From Betaproteobacteria bacterium UBA7395 (GTDB taxonomy: Bacteria; Pseudomonadota; Gammaproteobacteria; Burkholderiales; Rhodocyclaceae), in contig DKNF01000267.1 of NCBI GenBank assembly GCA_002470165.1, positions 1 to 7,903 on the forward strand: a stretch of DNA of 7,903 nucleotides, read 5' to 3'. The notes beneath the pieces were generated by a model that saw only the letters and a program-made list of their open reading frames with translations, was not told where the DNA came from and ran no database searches. Shown piece after piece: positions 1-5,555 of the stretch (position 1 is its first letter; each line of letters starts with the position of its first letter). The position numbers and the translations under genes are program-made.

Positions 1-250
1 CGTGCGCGTGCTCGCCCGCGACGTCAGTCTGGCGATTGGCGATACCGGCCCGAGCAGCATCCAGAACTGCCTCGACGGCCGGGTCGAAAGCCTGGCCGCC
101 GACGACCACCCCGGCCTGCTGCTGGTCCGGGTTGCCGTTGGCGACAGCCTGCTGGTCGCCCGACTGACCCGGCGTTCAGCCGATCAACTCGGCATCGTTC
201 CCGGCCTGCCGGTGCGCGTCCAGGTCAAATCCGTCGCCCTGATGGAGTGA
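1..250 (+). CDS. modC: Molybdate ABC transporter ATP-binding protein ModC, C-terminal fragment (5' end outside window)
   Basis: Only the last 82 codons are present; the reading frame enters from the left edge (first full codon at base 2) and ends with TGA at 248-250. The visible part is a TOBE (molybdate-binding) domain. The opening pattern of an R-x-x-x-x-D-V-S-L-A strand followed by S-I-x-N-x-L, and the ending P-G-L-x-V-x-V-Q-V-K-S-V-A-L, match the C-terminus of ModC as I know it from E. coli (ASDVSL, TSIRNVL, KPGLWLYAQIKSVSI). In the full protein the upstream ABC domain hydrolyses ATP on the cytoplasmic face of the ModB permease to import molybdate, and the TOBE domain binds oxyanion or senses load. 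The ABC domain with its Walker motifs lies outside the window and cannot be checked. Other TOBE-bearing ABC ATPases (sulfate, iron) are less likely because of the DVSL / SIxN signature. The gene is convergent with hxlR, 7 bases away. Confidence 0.85.
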   Translation, partial: VRVLARDVSLAIGDTGPSSIQNCLDGRVESLAADDHPGLLLVRVAVGDSLLVARLTRRSADQLGIVPGLPVRVQVKSVALME

Positions 251-294
251 GGCGGCGCTAGTCCGCCGGGTTTTCCCGGCGGACGCGCGCCGCC
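251..294. terminator. Two-tier GC-rich hairpin directly after the modC stop; probable transcription end, bidirectional
   Basis: An inner perfect 10-bp stem (261-270 GTCCGCCGGG with 275-284 CCCGGCGGAC) closes a TTTT loop. An outer perfect 8-bp stem (251-258 GGCGGCGC with 287-294 GCGCCGCC) is separated from it by a 2x2 mismatch (TA against GC). The structure starts on the base after the modC stop codon and covers the stop and the last codons of the convergent hxlR gene. No T-run follows on either strand, so it is not a textbook intrinsic terminator; it could stop polymerase with Rho or act as a 3'-end stabiliser. The pairing is read directly from the sequence; the function is inferred. Confidence 0.65.
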
Positions 295-668
295 ATGATT
301 TCCGGCAGCTTGAACTCGATCCAGTCGGCCAGCCCCTCGACCTTCAGCGCCAGCTCCTCGCCCAGCGGGGTCAGGCTGTACTCGACGTGCGGCGGCACCA
401 CCGGATGCGCGATGCGGTCGACGAAGCCGTCGGCTTCCAGCCACTGCAGGGTTTGCGCCAGCATCTTCTCGCTGATGCCGCCAACCTTGCGGCGCAGATC
501 GCTGAAACGCTGCGTGCCATCGCGCAAGGCCACCAGCAGCAGGACGCCCCAGCGGCTGGTGACGTGCTTGAGCACCTCGCGCGACGGACACTGTTCGGCG
601 AAAACGTTGCCGCGCCGCATCAGTTCGGCCAGCGTGGCGGGCGGTTCGGGGGAAATCCGGTCGTTCAT
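258..668 (-). CDS. ytfH: HxlR-family winged-helix transcriptional regulator (YtfH-like)
   Basis: The 136-residue protein is a cytoplasmic MarR/HxlR-type winged-helix DNA-binding dimer. Near-identical blocks to E. coli YtfH run through it: FAEQCPSREVLKHVTSRWG (about residues 23-41), RFSDLRRKVGGISEKMLAQ in the recognition-helix region, and PVVPPHVEYSLTPLGEEL in the wing. Cys27 sits at the N-terminal position where redox/quinone-sensing HxlR proteins (YodB, HypR, QorR) carry their sensing cysteine, so sensing of electrophiles or quinones is a reasonable inference. I chose the ATG at 666-668 because it gives the family's usual length and has an AAGG element about 10 bases upstream; the frame stays open far upstream but that part is antisense to qorB. 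It diverges from qorB and probably represses it and itself through the inverted repeat at 691-709. The last codons lie in the hairpin at 251-294. Confidence 0.9.
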   Translation of the reverse strand: MNDRISPEPPATLAELMRRGNVFAEQCPSREVLKHVTSRWGVLLLVALRDGTQRFSDLRRKVGGISEKMLAQTLQWLEADGFVDRIAHPVVPPHVEYSLTPLGEELALKVEGLADWIEFKLPEIMAARVRRENPAD

Positions 669-690
669 TGAACACTTACCTTTTCGTGCG

Positions 691-709
691 TACTTACTAT
701 TCGTAAGTA
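691..709. promoter_or_regulatory. Perfect inverted repeat in the hxlR-qorB divergent promoter region, likely HxlR operator
   Basis: TACTTAC (691-697) and GTAAGTA (703-709) are exact inverted 7-mers around a 5-base spacer, sitting in the only AT-rich patch of the 90-base gap between the two divergent genes. A further half-site, ACTTAC at 674-679, repeats the left arm exactly 18 bases away and lies close to the hxlR start. A possible -10 for hxlR (TATACT on the minus strand, 706-711) overlaps the right arm, and a weak plus-strand -10 (CATTAT, 714-719) lies just beyond it, so binding here could block both promoters. HxlR-family regulators are dimers that bind such dyads. The repeat is seen directly; the assignment to this regulator is inferred. 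Confidence 0.65.
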
Positions 710-758
710 TAAACATTATCCTGCGCTTCCCCATCACGAAATCAAGAAAGGAAGTCCC

Positions 759-1616
759 ATGATCGTCGTCACCGGCGCTACCGGCCAACTCGGCCAACTC
801 GTCATCGAGCACCTGCTCAAGCGCGTTCCCGCCAGCGAAATCGCCGCTGCAGTACGCAATCCGGACAAAGCCGGCGCCCTGGCAGCGCGGGGCATTGCCG
901 TGCGTGAGGCCGATTACGACCGACCGGAAACGCTGGCCCGGTGCTTTGCCGCCGGCGACAAGGTGTTGCTGATTTCGTCCAGCGAAATCGGCCGTCGCCT
1001 GCCCCAGCACCAGGCGGTCATCGACGCCGCCCGCCGCGTCGATGTCGGCCTGCTCGCCTACACCAGCCTGCTCCACGCCGACACCTCACCGCTACCGATT
1101 GCCGCCGAGCACAAGGCGACCGAAGCTGCGCTGAGGGCGTCCGGCCTGCCGGTCACGATCCTGCGCAACGGCTGGTATACCGAAAACTACCTGGCCGGCA
1201 TCGACGCCATCCTCGCCCACGGCGCCGTGCTCGGTTGCGCCGGCGACGGCCGCATTGCCTCGGCCGCGCGCAACGATTACGCCGAAGCCGCGGCCGTGGT
1301 GATGAGCGGCGGCGGTCACGCCGGCAAGACCTACGAACTGGCCGGCGACCGGGCTTACACGCTCGCCGGACTGGCCGCCGAAATCGCCGCCCAGGCGGGC
1401 CGGCCGATTGCCTTCCACAACCTGCCGCAAGCCGAATACCGGGGCGTACTGGTCAACGCCGGCCTGCCCGAAGGCCTGGCCGACCTGCTCGCCGAATCGG
1501 ACACCGGCGCCGCCCAGGGCGGCCTGTACGACGACAGCCGGCAACTGGGCGCGCTGATCGGCCGGCCGACCACCCCGCTGGCCGATTCGGTGCGCAGCGC
1601 CTTGGGCAAGGGCTGA
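759..1616 (+). CDS. qorB: NAD(P)H:quinone oxidoreductase, QorB/NmrA-type atypical short-chain dehydrogenase
   Basis: At 285 residues it matches the usual length of E. coli QorB (YtfG). The N-terminal Rossmann motif is G6-A-T-G9-Q-L-G12 (GxxGxxG), for NADPH binding. Strongly conserved QorB blocks follow: VRNPDKAGALAARGI near residue 32, KVLLISSSEIGRR near 68, AYTSLLHADTSPL near 98, LRNGWYTENYL near 135, and YELAGDRAYTLAGLA in the C-terminal half. The family reduces quinones with NADPH in the cytoplasm, protecting against redox-cycling electrophiles. The ATG at 759 has a strong ribosome-binding site (AAAGGAAG, 5 bases before the start). It diverges from the YtfH-like regulator, the same arrangement as in E. 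coli, which supports repression relieved by quinones or related electrophiles. The gene looks intact. Substrate range cannot be read from the sequence. Confidence 0.92.
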   Translation: MIVVTGATGQLGQLVIEHLLKRVPASEIAAAVRNPDKAGALAARGIAVREADYDRPETLARCFAAGDKVLLISSSEIGRRLPQHQAVIDAARRVDVGLLAYTSLLHADTSPLPIAAEHKATEAALRASGLPVTILRNGWYTENYLAGIDAILAHGAVLGCAGDGRIASAARNDYAEAAAVVMSGGGHAGKTYELAGDRAYTLAGLAAEIAAQAGRPIAFHNLPQAEYRGVLVNAGLPEGLADLLAESDTGAAQGGLYDDSRQLGALIGRPTTPLADSVRSALGKG

Positions 1617-1627
1617 GCGGCGACTCC

Positions 1628-1643
1628 GGGTGCGAAACTTGCA
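1628..1643 (+). promoter_or_regulatory. Candidate sigma-54 (-24/-12) promoter for the FeMo-cofactor family gene
   Basis: GGGTGCGAAACTTGCA fits TGGCACG-N4-TTGCW at 9 of 12 defined positions, including the near-invariant GG (1629-1630) and GC (1641-1642) exactly 10 bases apart, and the complete TTGCA. Transcription would start near 1654, about 25 bases before the ATG at 1679. I looked in the preceding 150 bases for a NifA-type TGT-N10-ACA activator site and did not see one, so the activator is unknown. A 10-base perfect palindrome (CATGCGCATG, 1642-1651) overlaps the -12 element and the expected start. Confidence 0.5.
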
Positions 1644-1678
1644 TGCGCATGTGATTTCCTGTCTGGTTCACGACACTC

Positions 1679-2071
1679 ATGAAAATCGCCATCGCCACCC
1701 GGAATTTCAATGAAGTCAGCGGCCACGCCGGCCAGTGCCGGCAGTGGCTGCTCTATGACCTGTCGCAGCACCGCTCCAGCCAGTTGCTGCCGGCCCCGCG
1801 CCTGGTCGATCTGGCCAAGGACGAAGTGCTGCATGTCTTCACCGACGACCGGCCGCACCCGCTGGACGGCATCGACATCGCCGTGGTTGCCAGCGCCGGT
1901 GACGGTTTCATCCGTCACATGAGGCTGCGCGGCTGCGAGGTACTGGTCACCGGCGAAACCGACCCGGCAGTGGCCATCACCCGCATCCTGGCTGGCGAAG
2001 CGCTGTCCGACCCGCGCTTCGACATCAGCACCTCGCTGTGCAAGTTGCGCGACCTGTTCTCGCGCTTCTGA
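1679..2071 (+). CDS. Dinitrogenase iron-molybdenum cofactor biosynthesis family protein (NifX/NifB C-terminal-like)
   Basis: This 130-residue protein opens with MKIAIATRNFNEVSGHAGQC, typical of the Nitro_FeMo-Co fold (Pfam PF02579): a first beta strand, then a G-H-x-G loop. The second half, HPLDGIDIAVVASAGDGFI (near residues 60-78) and a later GCEVLVTGETDPAVAI, is also family-typical. Relatives (NifX, NafY, the NifB C-terminal domain) bind iron-sulfur or FeMo-co precursors. Many stand-alone members occur outside nif clusters and have no assigned role, so I give no gene symbol. Residues that might bind metal or cluster are His16, Cys20 and the Cys in RGCEV. The C-terminal tail of about 25 residues is less conserved. 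No clear ribosome-binding site precedes the ATG. A sigma-54-like promoter lies about 36 bases upstream, and modC is nearby, so a link to molybdenum or nitrogen metabolism is plausible. It ends 3 bases from the convergent SIMPL gene. Confidence 0.82.
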   Translation: MKIAIATRNFNEVSGHAGQCRQWLLYDLSQHRSSQLLPAPRLVDLAKDEVLHVFTDDRPHPLDGIDIAVVASAGDGFIRHMRLRGCEVLVTGETDPAVAITRILAGEALSDPRFDISTSLCKLRDLFSRF

Positions 2072-2074
2072 AAC

Positions 2075-2746
2075 TCAGTCGAGCAATTCGATCTGGCCGC
2101 TGACCGTCGTCGTCAGCAGGCTCTCACCGGCATCCAGCGGCGCCGGCATGGCTTCGGCCATCATCGCCTTGGCGGCGCGGAACACCGGCATGGGCATGGC
2201 GCCGCCCTGTTGCGAAACCGACAACTGCTTGATCTTCCACTTTTTGCCCAATGCACCGGCAACCACCTCGGCACGACTCTGGAAGGCCTTGATCGCATCG
2301 CGCGTCGCTTCGTCCTCGACCTGACGACGGGTTTCCGGCGACGGCATCTGGCTGACCTGAGCCACCGCCAGCCGGCGTTGCTGCAGTTCGCCGAGCAGTT
2401 CGGAGACGGCACCCAGGTCGCGCGATTCGATGACCAGCTCGCTGCGCATGCGCCAGCTTTCGATTTTCTGATCGCGACCATAGACCGGGTAGGTCGACTG
2501 GTTGCCGGATTTGACCGTCACCCCGGCCTTGCCGCGAATCAGTTGCAGCCCGCCGGCGATCTCCTGATTGACGCGACGCGCCAGATCGGCCGGATTGCTG
2601 CCCTGAACCTCGCTATAGACGACCGCGCGGACCTGGTCGTTGACGGCCGGCCGCGCCGCTTCGGCGGCCAGATCGACCGTCGTAGCCGCCTGGACACCGA
2701 GCGCCAGCAGCCCGCCGAGGAAAACCACTGCCTTGATTGCCTTCAT
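2075..2746 (-). CDS. SIMPL-domain (DUF541, YggE-like) exported protein
   Basis: The 223-residue protein begins with a Sec signal peptide: Lys2 and Lys5, a hydrophobic stretch VVFLGGLLALGV, and a probable cleavage after VQA at residue 20, so the mature protein should be periplasmic. The rest is a SIMPL domain: the N-terminal NDQVRAVVYSEVQGSNPADLA strand-helix, a central part with the WRMRSELVIES strand and the SELLGELQQRRLAVAQVSQ helix, the long helix DEATRDAIKAFQSRAEVVAGALG, and a last strand ending in TTTVSGQIELLD. Family function is poorly defined; E. coli YggE is linked to oxidative-stress tolerance. I chose the ATG at 2744-2746 because GGAG lies 9 bases upstream and the signal peptide starts there. 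A TTG five codons earlier is in frame but overlaps that ribosome-binding site. A 6-bp hairpin (GCTGAC at 2099-2104, GTCAGC at 2112-2117) lies in its 3' end. Confidence 0.85.
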   Translation of the reverse strand: MKAIKAVVFLGGLLALGVQAATTVDLAAEAARPAVNDQVRAVVYSEVQGSNPADLARRVNQEIAGGLQLIRGKAGVTVKSGNQSTYPVYGRDQKIESWRMRSELVIESRDLGAVSELLGELQQRRLAVAQVSQMPSPETRRQVEDEATRDAIKAFQSRAEVVAGALGKKWKIKQLSVSQQGGAMPMPVFRAAKAMMAEAMPAPLDAGESLLTTTVSGQIELLD

Positions 2747-2859
2747 GAGTCGTTGCTCCAATTATTGACAGGGGAATCTTATCTGCCGCCGGAGGGCGTC
2801 GCCACGGGAAATCAGTAAAAATATGTTTCCCCGGGAGAAACTGGATAGCTGATTTTTGC

Positions 2860-2888
2860 TTGTATCGGACTCCGCCTTTTGTAATACT
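2860..2888 (+). promoter_or_regulatory. Weak promoter candidate for the unknown 320-residue protein
   Basis: TTGTAT (2860-2865) and AATACT (2883-2888) are separated by 17 bases, matching sigma-70 consensus at 3 of 6 and 4 of 6 positions. Transcription would start near 2895, only a few bases before the ATG at 2898, which would make the message leaderless or nearly so. That agrees with the absence of a ribosome-binding site before this ATG. The rest of the 151-base gap (2747-2897) shows only a 6-bp inverted repeat, GGGAAA (2806-2811) with TTTCCC (2826-2831). Confidence 0.25.
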
Positions 2889-2897
2889 TTGCCTCCC

Positions 2898-3860
2898 ATG
2901 ATCAACGTGCTTCAACTCAACCGCGTGCCAAACCAGGAAGATACTCCGGTGGAAGGAGCTCGCCGCGTCATCAACGGCGAAGAGCGTGTCTATTACGACG
3001 GTTACTGGATCAAGGCGTACAAGGTGCCTGCGGATACGCTGGAAGCCAAGAAGCGCCTGATCGACGCGCTGACCCGCCGCCTGTTCAACCATACCGAACA
3101 CGGCCTGAACATTCCCGGCACCCGACTGGCCGAGGCAAGAAGCGCGTTTGAAGCGGAAACCGACCCGGCTCGCCGGCGCGTCAAGGGCGCCATGCTGGCC
3201 GGCGCACTGTTCAACCGCGCCGCCGACATCTTCCGCAAGCTGGTCGAACTCCAGGCCTGCGGCATCGAGATCCTCAGCGACAACCCGCTGATGCGCGAAT
3301 GCGGCCGGTGCCTGCTCGAAGCCATGGAACTCGGTCGCAACGTGCTGCACCGCAGCGGCGAGGAAGGCATCGACGAACTGTGGGGCGAGCCGTTCCGCGC
3401 CTTCTCGATTCCGCTGGAAGATTTCTACGAGAGCCGCTACATCAAGATCGGTCAGACGATGCGCGACATCGACCTGATTGCCCGCTGCATGATCACCAAC
3501 CTGGCTCAGTTGCCGGCGTTCGCCGGCGCCGAGTCGGCCATCGTCGATCTGGCCAATGCCGCCAAGATCAAGACCGAAACGCTGCGTACCGATCCGGACA
3601 TTTTCGACGTCTGGGCCATCATGGTCACCGCCGGCGAGCGCCTGGACAACCTGACGCCGCTACCGGTAGCCACCGGCAGCGAAACCGTCCACCACGATAC
3701 GGCGGAAGGCCTGCAACTGTTCCGCCAGGGGCGCGACCTGATTTTCTACATCACCCGCGCGCGCACGCCGATGCCCAAGAGCACCCGCGAATTCATCTCG
3801 CGTTGCGAGGCCTACCGGGCGACCGGCCATGCCCCCCTGGCCTTCTTCCGCCAGGACTGA
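2898..3860 (+). CDS. Conserved-looking protein of unknown function, soluble, 320 residues
   Basis: I do not recognise the family. No signal peptide or membrane segment is visible, so it is probably cytoplasmic. An N-terminal section (1-45) contains an aromatic run, VYYDGYWIKAY, at 31-41. Residues 46-150 look helical and charged, with a CxxC pair (Cys135, Cys138) inside RECGRC. Then come LWGEPFRAFSIPLEDFYESRY (161-181), a helical stretch rich in Asp, Ile and Ala (185-250), and a C-terminal GLQLFRQGRDLIFYITRAR strand-like region. Composition and third-position GC match the neighbours, so this is a genuine gene. The start is uncertain: ATG 2898 has no ribosome-binding site, and a TTG at 2856 would add 14 residues. 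It stands alone between divergent SIMPL and convergent diguanylate cyclase genes, which gives no functional hint. CxxC could be structural, redox-active or metal-binding, but one pair is not enough to choose. Confidence 0.8.
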   Translation: MINVLQLNRVPNQEDTPVEGARRVINGEERVYYDGYWIKAYKVPADTLEAKKRLIDALTRRLFNHTEHGLNIPGTRLAEARSAFEAETDPARRRVKGAMLAGALFNRAADIFRKLVELQACGIEILSDNPLMRECGRCLLEAMELGRNVLHRSGEEGIDELWGEPFRAFSIPLEDFYESRYIKIGQTMRDIDLIARCMITNLAQLPAFAGAESAIVDLANAAKIKTETLRTDPDIFDVWAIMVTAGERLDNLTPLPVATGSETVHHDTAEGLQLFRQGRDLIFYITRARTPMPKSTREFISRCEAYRATGHAPLAFFRQD

Positions 3861-3869
3861 AATCCCGCC

Positions 3870-4808
3870 TCAGTTGGCCTCGTGCCGGTTGCGACCGGAC
3901 TCCTTGGCCTTGTAGAGCAGGTCGTCGGCCATGCGGAACACCTGATGCACGGGGCCGCTGGCGGGCGCCATGCAGGTGGCACCGACCGATACCGTCACCT
4001 TGCCCCATTCGGCATTCCACTCGTGGCGGATGTTCAATGCGGCAATCGCCTCGACGACGGCAAGCGCGATGCCCACATGCACCCCGGGTGCCGCATCGGG
4101 AATGATCAGCGAAAATTCTTCGCCGCCGTAGCGCGCGGCAAACAATCCGGGGGCCATCTGGTCCTGGTTGGCCTGCTCGGCAACCTTTTCGAGGCAGGCG
4201 GCAACCGCACACAGACACTCGTCGCCGGCCTGATGGCCGTAGTGATCGTTGAAACTCTTGAAATTGTCGACATCGACCATCAGCAGGCTGAACGGCTTGC
4301 CCTGCTGAACGGCCATTTCCCACAGGTGATCGACGCGCATGTCCATCGCCCGTCGGTTGAGCAGGCCGGTCAGACCGTCGCGATTGGCCTGATCCTGCAA
4401 TTTCCCGTTGGCCAGCGCCAGACGCGAGCGCAGCGCGGCAATCCGGGACATCGCCTTCATCTTGGCCTGGAGCACGCTTTCCGGCGAACTCTTGGAAATG
4501 AAGTCATCGCCACCCGCCTCGATGGCGGTCACCAGATTGGTGTCGCTGTCGGTGGCGGTAACGAAGATGATCGGCGTCCAGGCCCAGGGCTCATGCCCTT
4601 CCAGCGAGCGGATGCGGGTGGTGGTCTCGAAACCGTTCATGCCCGGCATCTCGATATCCATCAGGATCAGATCGAAACGCTCGGCCTGGAACAGGTCAAT
4701 GGCCGTTTGACCATTGATGGCATGCTTGACCTCGTGCCCGAAGGATTCGAGGCGAGCGGTCGTGACCATCGCAATGGCGCGCGAATCGTCGACCAGAAGT
4801 ATTTTCAT
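3870..4808 (-). CDS. Response regulator with REC and GGDEF domains; diguanylate cyclase
   Basis: The 312-residue protein has a receiver domain (1-120): acidic pair Asp7-Asp8, phospho-acceptor Asp51 in LILMDIEMPGMNG, Thr84 in the FVTAT strand and Lys106 in DDFISKS. A linker helix (110-140) joins it to a GGDEF domain (about 143-308) with the D-G-L-T-G-L-x-N-R-R entry motif, metal-binding MVDVDNFKSFND (Asp179) and the active-site variant RYGGEEF (GGEEF at 228-232). It should make cyclic di-GMP from two GTP when phosphorylated and dimeric. The inhibitory RxxD site, expected about six residues before GGEEF, is absent (the stretch reads APGLF), so product inhibition through it is unlikely. No histidine kinase is in the window, so the partner is unknown. 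MKILLVDDS at the ATG 4806-4808 is the canonical REC start; upstream in-frame codons do not resemble the family. Ribosome-binding site is weak. Confidence 0.92.
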   Translation of the reverse strand: MKILLVDDSRAIAMVTTARLESFGHEVKHAINGQTAIDLFQAERFDLILMDIEMPGMNGFETTTRIRSLEGHEPWAWTPIIFVTATDSDTNLVTAIEAGGDDFISKSSPESVLQAKMKAMSRIAALRSRLALANGKLQDQANRDGLTGLLNRRAMDMRVDHLWEMAVQQGKPFSLLMVDVDNFKSFNDHYGHQAGDECLCAVAACLEKVAEQANQDQMAPGLFAARYGGEEFSLIIPDAAPGVHVGIALAVVEAIAALNIRHEWNAEWGKVTVSVGATCMAPASGPVHQVFRMADDLLYKAKESGRNRHEAN

Positions 4809-4838
4809 TACGTGGAAACCCGTTGCGACATTCAGATG

Positions 4839-4851
4839 ACAGGATACCTGT
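4839..4851. promoter_or_regulatory. 13-base palindrome upstream of the diguanylate cyclase gene, possible operator
   Basis: ACAGG (4839-4843) and CCTGT (4847-4851) are perfect inverted 5-mers around ATA, about 31-43 bases upstream of the cyclase start codon. On the minus strand it contains TATCCT, a 4-of-6 match to a -10 box, but no acceptable -35 precedes it. GGATAC recurs at 4859-4864. The remaining 182-base divergent gap to the ankyrin gene also holds a consensus TTGACA at 4931-4936 facing the ankyrin gene, without a well-spaced -10. Confidence 0.3.
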
Positions 4852-4990
4852 TCAGGCCGGATACGGGTAGCACTAAAGTCGTAATCCGAACCACCGATAC
4901 CAACAGGCGATCTACAATGCATTACACAGCTTGACAGACAGCAAGCGTCGGCGACAGTAAGATTCAACCAAGACCTACGGAAGAACGTTC

Positions 4991-5488
4991 ATGTCCTCAC
5001 AAATCATGCTGATCAAAGCCATCCGCAGCGGCAAGCTGGCCGACGTCAAGGCGGCGCTGGATGCCGGCGAACCCGTCGAACTCGACGACGGCAACGGCGA
5101 ACCGGGCCTGGCCATGGGCATTGCCTGCTTCATGGGTCACGCCGACATCGTCCGCGAACTGGTGCACCGCGGCGCCCAGGTGAATCTGGCGGACAACCGC
5201 CTGCCGACCTCGCCGCTGAGCATGGCCATCCGCGGCAAACGAACCGAAGTCGTGCGCACCCTGCTCGAACTTGGCGCCACCCTGCCCGAGGGCATGGAAT
5301 GCGGCCTGACCGAAAACGAAGTCATGATCGCCTGCTGGAAAGCCCAGCGTGCCGGCCTGAGCGGACGCGAGGAACTGGAACCGGTGGCCCTGCCCGATAT
5401 CGAGGAAATCGACATGACCGGTTGTGCCGGCACCGACACCCTGGTGCTGGAAGCCGACGCCTTGCGCATGGCCAAGGACATGCGCTGA
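4991..5488 (+). CDS. Small ankyrin-repeat protein
   Basis: The 165-residue protein has about three ankyrin repeats: a capping unit at 6-31 (LIKAIRSGKLADVKAALDAG), a good central unit at 37-66 (A-C-F-M-G-H-x-D-I-V-R-E-L-V-H-R-G-A-Q-V-N) and a third at 72-98 (PLSMAIRGKRTEVVRTLLELGA). The C-terminal 65 residues are acidic and not repeat-like. Ankyrin repeats are protein-binding scaffolds, so the partner and role cannot be read from sequence. There is no signal peptide, so it should be cytoplasmic. The ATG at 4991 has a good ribosome-binding site (ACGGAAG, 7-base spacing). It is divergent from the diguanylate cyclase gene and lies 100 bases before ppk1 on the same strand. Co-transcription with ppk1 is possible, but ppk1 appears to have its own promoter. 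Confidence 0.88.
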   Translation: MSSQIMLIKAIRSGKLADVKAALDAGEPVELDDGNGEPGLAMGIACFMGHADIVRELVHRGAQVNLADNRLPTSPLSMAIRGKRTEVVRTLLELGATLPEGMECGLTENEVMIACWKAQRAGLSGREELEPVALPDIEEIDMTGCAGTDTLVLEADALRMAKDMR

Positions 5489-5506
5489 ATCGAACAATCT
5501 CCGGGC

Positions 5507-5540
5507 GCGTCATCTTGCCGTAACACAAACGCAACAAAAT
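5507..5540 (+). promoter_or_regulatory. Pho-box-like tandem 11-base repeats upstream of ppk1
   Basis: Three units start at 5508, 5519 and 5530 with exact 11-base spacing: CGTCATCTTGC, CGTAACACAAA and CGCAACAAAAT. PhoB binds tandem 11-base units of the form CTGTCAT-N4. The first two units (GCGTCAT, CTTG, CCGTAAC) match 9 of 14 defined consensus positions, with the first half carrying GTCAT intact. The third unit occupies the -35 region of the TATACT promoter at 5556, where a PhoB site is expected to replace a weak -35. The distance from the third core to the -10 (20 bases) is about one helical turn longer than in E. coli phoA, which weakens the case slightly. Confidence 0.45.
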
Positions 5541-5555
5541 GAGCAGCTTGAGGCC

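Noticed and set aside
669..1076. N-terminal extension of the hxlR frame by 136 codons into qorB
   Set aside because: The extension is antisense to qorB and lacks any family similarity; the ATG at 666-668 gives the normal HxlR length and start context.
2765..2770. Consensus TTGACA in the gap upstream of the unknown protein
   Set aside because: No -10-like hexamer lies 16-18 bases downstream; the sequence there is GC-rich (around GCCGGA).
2210..2818. A 202-codon plus-strand frame opposite the SIMPL gene
   Set aside because: It is the antisense shadow of a gene with a clear signal peptide and SIMPL domain.
3885..3898. CCGGT-TGCG-ACCGG hairpin near the convergent end of the unknown gene and the cyclase gene
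   Set aside because: Only five base pairs with no T-run, inside cyclase codons; expected by chance at this GC content.
3882..4934. A 350-codon plus-strand frame opposite the diguanylate cyclase gene
   Set aside because: It is a shadow of a gene with intact REC and GGDEF motifs and shows no domain of its own.
4931..4963. TTGACA with TAAGAT as a promoter for the ankyrin gene
   Set aside because: The spacer is 21 bases, too long for a normal sigma-70 promoter, and no better -10 lies at 16-18 bases.
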